Shown here in pieces: positions 1 through 5,645 of a stretch of 10,417 nucleotides of DNA. The notes under the pieces were generated by a model. It was not told the DNA's origin and ran no database searches. It saw only the letters and a list, made by a program, of their open reading frames with translations. Numbering within the stretch: the stretch's first letter is position 1; every line of letters begins with the position of its first letter. Source of the stretch: Candidatus Zixiibacteriota bacterium (lineage in GTDB: Bacteria > SM23-81); NCBI GenBank assembly GCA_030628225.1, contig DAOVRJ010000069.1, positions 1 to 10,417 of the forward strand. Direction: 5' to 3'. The position numbers and the translations under genes were made by a program.

Positions 1-74
1 ATTTCTATAAGATCCGGGCTAAATGGGAGAACCAAACAGTCCACAAGACGGGCAAGCTGGCCATTCTCAAATAA
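1..74 (+). CDS. C-terminal end of a protein with a T9SS/FlgD-like tail (5' partial)
   Basis: Reading from base 3, an open frame runs off the left edge and stops at TAA 72-74, giving a 23-residue end that begins FYKIRA and closes KTGKLAILK. The pattern (aromatic-aromatic, basic, polar stretch, then a basic residue followed by a short hydrophobic run and a final Lys) is the usual last strand of FlgD-like Ig domains and of type A T9SS sorting domains, which commonly end like FYRL...TKKMVLLK. The two bases before it (AT) would fit a Tyr codon, as in the family's GxYFY motif. In T9SS organisms such tails direct export across the outer membrane and are removed or coupled to a surface glycan. Only 23 codons are visible, so the body of the protein is unknown and T9SS versus plain FlgD-like cannot be decided. 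It ends 13 bases before the PorV-like gene. Confidence 0.55.
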   Translation, partial: FYKIRAKWENQTVHKTGKLAILK

Positions 75-87
75 ACGGAAGGGCGCA

Positions 88-1137
88 ATGCCGCAGAACC
101 GGGAAAACGGATTGAGACGAACATACCAAAAAAACTGGCCTGCTATCGCTGCGGCCATCTGCATGGTCTGGGTGCTGAGTCTGGCCCCGGCCGTCAGGGC
201 CGACCATTACGCCGGGGAGTTCCTGCAGGTGGCTGTGGGCGCCCGGGCCCTGGGCCTTGGAGGGGCTTATTGCTCCCTGACACAGGACGGATGGGGCCCT
301 TACTGGAACCCGGCGGGCAGCGCCTACCAGGAGCGAGTGGAGCTCTCGCTGATGCACGCCACCCTGTTTGACCTGGCCCAGCACGAATACCTCAACCTGG
401 CCTTACCCTTGCCCAACCGGGCCACTTTTAGCTTAAGCTGGATACGGCTCGGCGTCGACGATATACCCGTGTTCCCGGATCCCGGCCGGACCTCAGATGG
501 AGAGCTTCGTCCCGTTGAGGAGTGGGCCATCGACCCGGAAGAGTTCTTCAACGATTCCGAGGATGCCTTCATCTTCACATTTGCTAAGATGATTAACGTG
601 AACCTGGATCTGGGCTGGCAGTATTTTGTCGTACCCCTGAAGATACCCGTGGGCTTGAACCTGAAGTACATACATCAGAGCCTGGGAGATGCCTCCGCTA
701 CCGGCATGGGCGTTGACCTGGGTGCGCAATTAGGATTCGGTATGGACAGGCTCCTGGACTTCGATCCATTGGGAGACTTCGCCGCCGGCTTGAACCTGCA
801 GAATATAGGCAAAACGGCCCTCAGTTGGGATACAGAGACCCGGCATCGCGACCACATACCCTTCAACCTCAAGTTCGGCTTCAGCTACCTGCAACCCCTG
901 TCCGCCGCGGGAACAGAGGCCATATTCGCCTACGACCGCGATACCGTTTACGGCGGCAAGAACCACTTTGGTCTGGAATTTGCCTACCGGAACTTGCTGG
1001 CCCTGCGCATAGGGGCGGAGGGAAAGGAATTGACCATGGGGGCGGGACTGCACATCTGGCAACTTAACCTGGACTATGCCTTCATATCCTACAGTCTCGG
1101 GAACATCCACCGGATCAGCGGTTCGGTGAGTTTTTGA
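88..1137 (+). CDS. PorV/PorQ-family outer-membrane beta-barrel protein
   Basis: A 349-residue exported barrel protein. Residues 1-38 look like a signal peptide: a long basic n-region, a hydrophobic core around residues 19-33, and likely cleavage after V-R-A38. The mature start (AGEFLQVAVGARALGLGGAY, then DGWGPYWNPAGSA) is the hallmark of the PorV/PorQ (UPF0164-like) family, whose consensus is FL..G.GARA.GMGGA followed by NPAG. The rest alternates amphipathic strands and turns, and the protein ends SGSVSF with a terminal Phe, as expected for a BAM-recognised barrel. PorV proper is a T9SS outer-membrane component that shuttles cargo; many family members in FCB phyla have unknown roles. The frame is open to the window edge, but ATG 88 has a GGAAGGG site (77-83) just upstream and gives a sensible signal peptide. 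It probably forms an operon with the downstream lipoprotein (21-base gap). Confidence 0.85.
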   Translation: MPQNRENGLRRTYQKNWPAIAAAICMVWVLSLAPAVRADHYAGEFLQVAVGARALGLGGAYCSLTQDGWGPYWNPAGSAYQERVELSLMHATLFDLAQHEYLNLALPLPNRATFSLSWIRLGVDDIPVFPDPGRTSDGELRPVEEWAIDPEEFFNDSEDAFIFTFAKMINVNLDLGWQYFVVPLKIPVGLNLKYIHQSLGDASATGMGVDLGAQLGFGMDRLLDFDPLGDFAAGLNLQNIGKTALSWDTETRHRDHIPFNLKFGFSYLQPLSAAGTEAIFAYDRDTVYGGKNHFGLEFAYRNLLALRIGAEGKELTMGAGLHIWQLNLDYAFISYSLGNIHRISGSVSF

Positions 1138-1144
1138 CCGCAAC

Positions 1145-1150
1145 AGGAGG
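1145..1150 (+). promoter_or_regulatory. Shine-Dalgarno site fixing a TTG start
   Basis: AGGAGG lies 8 bases before TTG 1159. It supports this TTG as the true start, because that start places the lipoprotein signal peptide exactly at the N-terminus. Confidence 0.8.
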
Positions 1151-1158
1151 ATAGATCG

Positions 1159-1908
1159 TTGCCCAGAAAATACCAGCACATACTTCTCGGATTTCTCCTG
1201 ACGGCGTATCTATTGGGCCTGGCCGGCTGTTCCGACAAAAGCACGCCGGCAGACACCACTCCACCGGACCCGCCGGTGCTGTTGCCTTCGCCGGCGGACA
1301 GCTCCTGGGACGAAACGGGCACGGACGCCATCCCCGATGAAAATTACATCCAGCTGGTCTGGTTGATGGGAACGGAGGACGACCTGAGCGGCTACAAAAT
1401 CTATCGGTCGTCGCCTCCTCTGGAGATGTTGACCCTTCTGGCCACCAAAACCCTGGGCAGCGGAGTTTGCGATACCGTCTACGATGACCAATCCGTTGAA
1501 ATCGGAGTGCGCTATTTGTACACGGTAACCGCCTTCGACCAGGCCGGCAACGAGAGCGAGTGGTCGGGGGAAGTGGACTACATGCTCATCCCCAAGCTGA
1601 GCGATGAATCTCTCACCTCTCCTCGGGGAGAGATCGGGGAAAGACAGCCGACTTTCATCTGGATATCCACGGGAGAATCCATGGCGAACTATCTCCGGGT
1701 TTACGACGTTTTGGATGAACGCACCGTGTGGGTGAGCCCGGGGCAGAATCCCTTCTCCTCACCCCACTCGGTTTTCTACAACGAAGACGGAACCGCCGCC
1801 GATACGCTGTTGACCCCGGGCCGCCAATACTGGTGGCGAGTGGACCGGCAGGGCAGCGAGCTGCGCTCGGGGTCGGAGTCGAGATGGGTGAGTTTTACTG
1901 TGAAGTAA
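1159..1908 (+). CDS. Lipoprotein with two fibronectin-III-like domains
   Basis: A 249-residue protein with a TTG start. The n-region MPRKYQ, a hydrophobic core (residues 8-21) and lipobox L21-A-G-C24 predict cleavage by signal peptidase II and lipidation on Cys24; the S-D after Cys could matter for sorting. A Pro/Thr-rich linker (about 27-45) precedes a first FN3-like domain (about 36-142) with GYKIYRSS, YLYTVTAFDQAGNES and a closing WSG. A second FN3-like domain (about 153-249) has PTFIWIS, then YWWRV and a final strand WVSFTV. No catalytic motif is visible, so this is probably a surface or periplasmic adhesion or scaffold protein. It directly follows the PorV-like gene, suggesting the two act in the same outer-membrane process. 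I do not recognise a named family beyond the FN3 fold, and the substrate or partner is unknown. Confidence 0.8.
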   Translation: MPRKYQHILLGFLLTAYLLGLAGCSDKSTPADTTPPDPPVLLPSPADSSWDETGTDAIPDENYIQLVWLMGTEDDLSGYKIYRSSPPLEMLTLLATKTLGSGVCDTVYDDQSVEIGVRYLYTVTAFDQAGNESEWSGEVDYMLIPKLSDESLTSPRGEIGERQPTFIWISTGESMANYLRVYDVLDERTVWVSPGQNPFSSPHSVFYNEDGTAADTLLTPGRQYWWRVDRQGSELRSGSESRWVSFTVK

Positions 1909-2038
1909 GAGATAGAGCGTTGAGAAAGTTAAGCGAGTTGAGAGTTTAAAGAGTTCTGAGAGATCAATCTTTCCACGATTCACGACACCCGATTCGCGTA
2001 ATGCACTTCGAAGCCGATAAACGACTTTCCAATTCTTT

Positions 2039-2055
2039 CACGGACACGGATCACG
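2039..2055 (+). repeat. Short CACG-unit repeat cluster
   Basis: Two perfect tandem CACGGA units (2039-2044 and 2045-2050) are followed by TCACG (2051-2055), so CACG recurs three times in 17 bases. A related stretch, CACGATTCACGACAC, starts at 1975 in the same gap. The units could be a regulator-binding array or the remnant of a dispersed intergenic repeat. Confidence 0.4.
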
Positions 2056-2090
2056 ATGTTAGCTCGAATCCTATTATCCCAACTATCAAC

Positions 2091-2096
2091 AAGGAG
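2091..2096 (+). promoter_or_regulatory. Shine-Dalgarno site choosing ATG 2104
   Basis: AAGGAG sits 7 bases before ATG 2104. The longer possible frame from TTG/ATG codons near 2056 has no such site and would bury the signal peptide behind 16 extra residues, so ATG 2104 is preferred. Confidence 0.75.
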
Positions 2097-2103
2097 CACC
2101 TTC

Positions 2104-2613
2104 ATGCTGAAAAACTGGCGGGGCTGGGCAGCGGCTCTTCTCCTGATGGCCCTGGGGCTCCAGCTGGGCATATCTCCCCTTCTGGGGCAGGAAGATAGGG
2201 AGTATTCCGGAACTTCCGGAGCTCGATCTCCGCGGTATTACCTTTCTCTGGGCACCGAGGATGCCTTGACGATCAAGATCTTCATCTGGGGGCAGGTAGA
2301 ACAACCTGGTGTATATGAGGTGCCGGATGGCACAGATCTCATCGCCGCCCTCTCCCTGGCCGGTGGTCCCACAGACTATGCCAAGCTCAGCGAGGTGCGG
2401 GTCATCCGCTCCGACGGCACAGATTCGGAGGTGTTGACGATCAACGTCAAAGAATACATGGATACCGGGGATATCAGCTTAATTCCCGTGCTCAAGCCAA
2501 GAGACACGGTGGTCGTCTCCGCAACCGTCTTTCGCATGTTTTACAGATTTGCCGCATTTGTCTCTCAGATAGCCATCGTGGCTAACGTCATCTGGCTCGT
2601 TTCGAACCGATGA
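2104..2613 (+). CDS. Small SLBB-domain polysaccharide export protein
   Basis: A 169-residue protein. Residues 1-28 form a Sec signal peptide (basic start, hydrophobic core 9-23, cleavage near LLG28/Q29); no lipobox Cys is present. An SLBB beta-grasp domain spans about residues 55-138. Its signature includes KIFIWGQVEQPGVYEV (58-73), the helix DLIAALSLAGGPTDYA (78-93), the strand EVRVIRSDG (97-105) and the PRDTVVV end strand (132-138). Residues 146-166 (around QIAIVANVIWLV) form a single hydrophobic C-terminal helix. Proteins of the Wza/OPX class normally carry a Poly_export domain before SLBB; that part is absent here, so this is a minimal form. It lies 24 bases before the Wzc-type kinase, its usual partner, which supports a role in exporting a surface polysaccharide. 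It may be an accessory or periplasmic ring protein rather than the outer-membrane channel itself. Confidence 0.85.
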   Translation: MLKNWRGWAAALLLMALGLQLGISPLLGQEDREYSGTSGARSPRYYLSLGTEDALTIKIFIWGQVEQPGVYEVPDGTDLIAALSLAGGPTDYAKLSEVRVIRSDGTDSEVLTINVKEYMDTGDISLIPVLKPRDTVVVSATVFRMFYRFAAFVSQIAIVANVIWLVSNR

Positions 2614-2624
2614 CAAGTATCCTT

Positions 2625-2631
2625 AAGGAGG
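2625..2631 (+). promoter_or_regulatory. Strong Shine-Dalgarno site fixing TTG 2638
   Basis: AAGGAGG lies 6 bases before TTG 2638. The protein from this TTG begins directly with the Wzz domain (ERPVALNDYLRVFYRGRW), so the rare start is well supported. Confidence 0.8.
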
Positions 2632-2637
2632 TTAAAC

Positions 2638-4899
2638 TTGGCGGAATTAGAAGAGCGCCCAGTGGCATTGAATGACTATCTGCGCGTCTTTTATCGGGGC
2701 CGTTGGATCATCGCCCTGGCTTTCTTTAGCACAGTTATCGCTGCGCTTATCTTTTCTTTCGCGATCAGCCCGGTCTACGAGGCCAAAACCACCTTGATGA
2801 TCGAGAAGGACGGGGGCATGCAGCGCTCCCTGTTCGGAGTCTCCGGCTTTATGGAGCGGGAGACGGAGATCAACAACCAGGTGGAGATCCTGAAAAGCAG
2901 AACTCTGGCCGAGGAGATCGTGGCCAGGCTCAAAAAAGCACCGGAACGGGACCGGTTCGGCCTGCTCAGGGCCATGGACGAAGGGGCCACTGAAGATGAC
3001 ATGGTCAGGACCCTGCGAAGCAATTTGACCATCGTACCGCTCAGGGACACCGATATCATCGAAATACGATATCGGGCCGTCACGCCCTGGGAGGTTTCCT
3101 ATATCGCCAATGCCTATGCCGATCAGTATTACCGGCGTGATCTGGAGGTCTCCCGCGGTGAGATCACAGAGGTGCGCCAGTTTCTCAAGGAGCAGTTGAA
3201 AAACATCCAGGAGATCCTGCAGCAATCAGAGGAGGATTTGCGCCAGTTCAAGGAGCAGAAGAAGGTGGCCGCCCTGTCGGAGGAGACCGAGGCACTGGTC
3301 AAGCAGTTGGCCGAATTCGAGGGCCTTTACAACGAGGCTAAAACCTCGCGGGATGCCACCCAGAAGCGCCTGGACTACATAAAGGGGAAGCTGGCCAAAA
3401 CCAAGAGCACCATGGTAGAGGACATCACCCAGGTTTCCAGTCCCCTTATTCAGAAGCTGCGCAAGGAGATCTCCAGCCTGGAGGCCATCAGGGCAGGGTT
3501 TATCGCCCGGGGGTACACCGAGGATTTCGACAAGATGGTGGAGATCCAATCTCAGGTCGAGAAGACCAAGACCAAGATGAAGGAGGAGACCAGCAAACTG
3601 ATCTCCAGAGATCTGGCGCCGGAGAACCCTCTGGCCTATTGTCAAGACCTGATCGACCGGATCCTCTCCCTGCAGATCGAGGTCAGCTCTCTGAACGCCA
3701 AGGTTCAGGCTCTGGGCAGCGTGGTCAAGACATACGAGATAAAACTCCAGTCCCTTCCGGAGAAAAGCCTTCGCTTAGCCCGGCTGGAGCGAGCGGCCAA
3801 GGTGAACGAGAACATCTACCTGATGATGCGGGAGAAATACGAGGAGGCCCGGATCACCGAGGCCGGCCAGATAGGCATGGTACGCATCATCGACCGGGCC
3901 AAGGAACCCCGTTACCCCATTCGCCCCAAAAAGAAACTCAACCTCCTCCTAGGGGCTATCATCGGGTTGGGCCTGGGCATCGGCATCACCCTGCTTTTGG
4001 ACTATATGGACGATTCCCTCAAGAGCATCGAGGATGTGGAGCGCCACACCGGCCTGCGGATCCTGGGCTCTATTCCGGAGATCAAGACCAGCGAGAAGGT
4101 AAAATCTCGGCGAAGGGCCCGGGATGTGTCTCCAGAGCGCACGGTTAAACAGATCGCCTCGCGAATGGTCACTCACTTCGAGCCCAAATCGCCCGTCTCG
4201 GAGGCGTATCGCACCTTCCGCACCAACATCCAGTTCGCCCGGTTCGAACACCCACTCAAGACCCTGCTGGTCACCAGCGCCGGCCCCGGCGAGGGCAAAT
4301 CCACCACCGTGGCCAACCTGGCCATCACCATGGCCCAGATGGGGACAAAAACCCTTCTGGTCGATGCCGACCTGAGGCGACCGGTATTGCATTCCATATT
4401 CGAGCAGGAGAAAAACCTGGGACTCACCAATGTCCTTCTGGGCAACACCCATGTAGACGATGCCATACATGAATTGGGGGTGAAAAACCTGAACCTTCTC
4501 TGCTGCGGCACCCTGCCACCCAACCCCTCTGAGCTGCTGGGCTCAGAAGCCATGAGAAAGCTGATGGAACAGCTCAAGGAAAAATATGACATCATCCTGT
4601 TTGACTCTCCGCCGGTGGTGGCCGTCACAGATGCTGCGGTACTTAGCGCCCAGATCGACGGTGTCATCCTGGTCATCTCCTCAGGAGAAACTACCCGTAA
4701 CGCCGAGATTCGCGCCAAGACGTTGCTGAACAACGTCCGCGCCCAGATCCTGGGAGCGGTGTTGAACAATGTGAAGATGGCCGGCCGTTACGGCTCCTAC
4801 TATTATTACTACTACTATCACTACTACGGACCCCGGGGCGAAACCGACAGGAAAGGAAAAAAGAAGAGAAGGAAAGGAAAGAAAAGAACCCACTATTAA
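2638..4899 (+). CDS. Wzc-type chain-length regulator fused to a BY tyrosine kinase
   Basis: A 753-residue inner-membrane protein. The N-terminal Wzz domain (about 8-100) includes the first membrane helix (23-43). A long periplasmic region rich in charged heptads (about 170-400) predicts coiled coils. A GNVR-like segment and the Pro-rich PRYPIRP (424-430) lead into the second membrane helix (about 434-454). The cytoplasmic kinase has the EX2RX2R oligomerisation motif (E522, R525, R528), Walker A GPGEGKST (549-556, Lys554), Walker A' LLVDADLRRP (573-582) and Walker B IILFDSPP (652-659). The tail has Tyr718, seven consecutive Tyr (721-727), Tyr729-730 and a terminal Tyr753. In this family, autophosphorylation of the Tyr cluster in trans cycles the octamer and sets polymer length and export. 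Between cluster and end lies an unusual basic stretch (738-750, 11 of 13 Lys/Arg). No cognate phosphatase lies in the window. TTG start supported by a strong SD. Confidence 0.95.
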   Translation: MAELEERPVALNDYLRVFYRGRWIIALAFFSTVIAALIFSFAISPVYEAKTTLMIEKDGGMQRSLFGVSGFMERETEINNQVEILKSRTLAEEIVARLKKAPERDRFGLLRAMDEGATEDDMVRTLRSNLTIVPLRDTDIIEIRYRAVTPWEVSYIANAYADQYYRRDLEVSRGEITEVRQFLKEQLKNIQEILQQSEEDLRQFKEQKKVAALSEETEALVKQLAEFEGLYNEAKTSRDATQKRLDYIKGKLAKTKSTMVEDITQVSSPLIQKLRKEISSLEAIRAGFIARGYTEDFDKMVEIQSQVEKTKTKMKEETSKLISRDLAPENPLAYCQDLIDRILSLQIEVSSLNAKVQALGSVVKTYEIKLQSLPEKSLRLARLERAAKVNENIYLMMREKYEEARITEAGQIGMVRIIDRAKEPRYPIRPKKKLNLLLGAIIGLGLGIGITLLLDYMDDSLKSIEDVERHTGLRILGSIPEIKTSEKVKSRRRARDVSPERTVKQIASRMVTHFEPKSPVSEAYRTFRTNIQFARFEHPLKTLLVTSAGPGEGKSTTVANLAITMAQMGTKTLLVDADLRRPVLHSIFEQEKNLGLTNVLLGNTHVDDAIHELGVKNLNLLCCGTLPPNPSELLGSEAMRKLMEQLKEKYDIILFDSPPVVAVTDAAVLSAQIDGVILVISSGETTRNAEIRAKTLLNNVRAQILGAVLNNVKMAGRYGSYYYYYYYHYYGPRGETDRKGKKKRRKGKKRTHY
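4798..4827 (+). repeat. TAY-codon run encoding the poly-Tyr cluster
   Basis: Ten consecutive codons are TAC or TAT, except one CAC in eighth place. They encode Tyr x7, His, Tyr x2 near the end of the kinase. The mixture of TAC and TAT shows that the Tyr run is kept by selection rather than being a fresh slippage product. Confidence 0.75.
4849..4888 (+). repeat. Forty-base homopurine tract
   Basis: From 4849 to 4888 the + strand contains only A and G, with repeated GGAAA/GAAAA units. It encodes the Lys/Arg/Gly tail of the kinase and ends 14 bases before the ribosome site of the next gene. Such tracts can slip during replication or form triplex structures. Confidence 0.7.
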
Positions 4900-4911
4900 A
4901 GGGAGGAATAC

Positions 4912-5631
4912 GTGAAGGGAATAGTTTTGGCGGGTGGCTTGGGAACCAGGATGTTGCCCCTGACGAAAATCACCAACAAGCATCTTCTGCCCGTTTTCAA
5001 CAAACCGATGATCTATTACCCCATTCAAACTCTGGTGGACGCAGGCATCGAGGACATCCTCTTGGTCACCGGGGGCACCAATGCCGGGGACTTTCTACGT
5101 CTGCTGGGCAACGGCAAGGAGTTCGGCCTGAAGCATCTCAACTACACCTACCAGGAGGGGGAAGGCGGCATCGCCGAGGCCCTGGGGCTGGCCGAATATT
5201 TCGCCGCTGGTGAAAAGATCGTGGTCATCCTGGGAGATAATCTTCTCCAGCAAGGGATCAAAAAAGCTGTGGACAACTTTCAGCGCCAGGAGAGGGGAGC
5301 AAAAATACTGCTCAAGGAGGTTTCCCAACCCCAGAGATTCGGGGTCGCCGAGATTAGTGGAGACCGCATCGTGAGCATCGAGGAGAAACCCGAGGCTCCC
5401 AAAAGCAACTTCATCGTCACCGGCTTCTACATGTACGACAGCCAGGTCTTCGACATCGTCAAGGCCCTGAAGCCTTCGGCCCGAGGCGAGCTGGAGATCA
5501 CCGACGTGAACAACGCATATATCGAACAGGGAACCATGACCTTTGAAATCTTAGAGGGCTGGTGGACGGATGCCGGCACCTTCGAATCCCTGTACAACGC
5601 CACCTGTCTTATAGCCGAGAAAACCCTTTGA
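4912..5631 (+). CDS. RmlA-like sugar-1-phosphate nucleotidyltransferase, short form
   Basis: A 239-residue enzyme with a GTG start 5 bases after GGAGG (4902-4906). It joins an NTP to a sugar-1-phosphate, releasing pyrophosphate, in the cytoplasm. The nucleotide-binding signature GGLGTRMLPLTKITNKHLLPV (8-28) is intact. VILGDN (105-110) supplies the metal-binding Asp109, EEKP (157-160) carries the substrate-contacting Lys159, and TGFYMYD (170-176) and WWTDAGTFES near the end are typical of glucose-1-phosphate thymidylyltransferases. RmlA of the dTDP-rhamnose pathway is usually about 290 residues; this one lacks roughly the last 50, matching the compact group of sugar nucleotidyltransferases. 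No rmlB, rmlC or rmlD homologue is nearby, so dTDP-glucose is the best guess but the product is not settled. It sits 12 bases after the kinase gene and 14 before the dehydrogenase, within one operon. Confidence 0.88.
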   Translation: MKGIVLAGGLGTRMLPLTKITNKHLLPVFNKPMIYYPIQTLVDAGIEDILLVTGGTNAGDFLRLLGNGKEFGLKHLNYTYQEGEGGIAEALGLAEYFAAGEKIVVILGDNLLQQGIKKAVDNFQRQERGAKILLKEVSQPQRFGVAEISGDRIVSIEEKPEAPKSNFIVTGFYMYDSQVFDIVKALKPSARGELEITDVNNAYIEQGTMTFEILEGWWTDAGTFESLYNATCLIAEKTL

Positions 5632-5632
5632 C

Positions 5633-5638
5633 AAGGAG
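5633..5638 (+). promoter_or_regulatory. Shine-Dalgarno site choosing ATG 5646
   Basis: AAGGAG is 7 bases before ATG 5646. A longer frame opens at GTG 5562, but that would overlap the preceding gene by 70 bases and add 28 residues unlike any dehydrogenase. ATG 5646 is therefore chosen. Confidence 0.85.
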
Positions 5639-5645
5639 CTGTTGC

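Larger units (their letters stand above)
1909..2103 (+). other. Noncoding gap before the export/sugar genes; probable promoter region
   Basis: This 195-base stretch is the longest gene-free interval in the window. By hand count it is about 44% GC, clearly lower than the flanking genes. It contains a repeated GTTGAGA (1919-1925 and 1937-1943), a near-duplicate CGATTCACG/CGATTCGCG (1976-1984 and 1990-1998), and a tandem CACGGA (2039-2050) followed by TCACG. A TATTAT box at 2072-2077 is placed like a -10 element for a short leader before ATG 2104, but no good -35 sits 17 bases upstream. No hairpin with a T-run was found, so a terminator for the upstream lipoprotein gene is not evident. The likeliest role is promoter plus operator for the downstream polysaccharide operon. 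Confidence 0.5.

Noticed and set aside
112-135. A twin-arginine (Tat) signal, RRTYQK, in the PorV-like leader
   Set aside because: It only loosely resembles the consensus. An outer-membrane beta-barrel must cross unfolded through Sec, so the Arg pair is just part of a long basic n-region.
2056-2103. A longer N-terminus for the SLBB protein from a start near 2056
   Set aside because: No Shine-Dalgarno site precedes it, and it would put 16 residues in front of a normal signal peptide. ATG 2104 has a well-placed AAGGAG.
1909-2103. An ops/JUMPstart element for RfaH-type antitermination
   Set aside because: No GGCGGTAG core was found in the gap ahead of the polysaccharide genes.
1980-2171. A minus-strand frame ending IGFEVHYANRVS that faintly recalls a GxxExxY-type protein
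   Set aside because: The resemblance is limited to a few residues, and the rest is antisense to the SLBB signal peptide. No start or ribosome site supports it.
5562-5645. A longer N-terminus for the dehydrogenase from GTG 5562
   Set aside because: It would overlap the nucleotidyltransferase gene by 70 bases, and the extra residues do not resemble the family.
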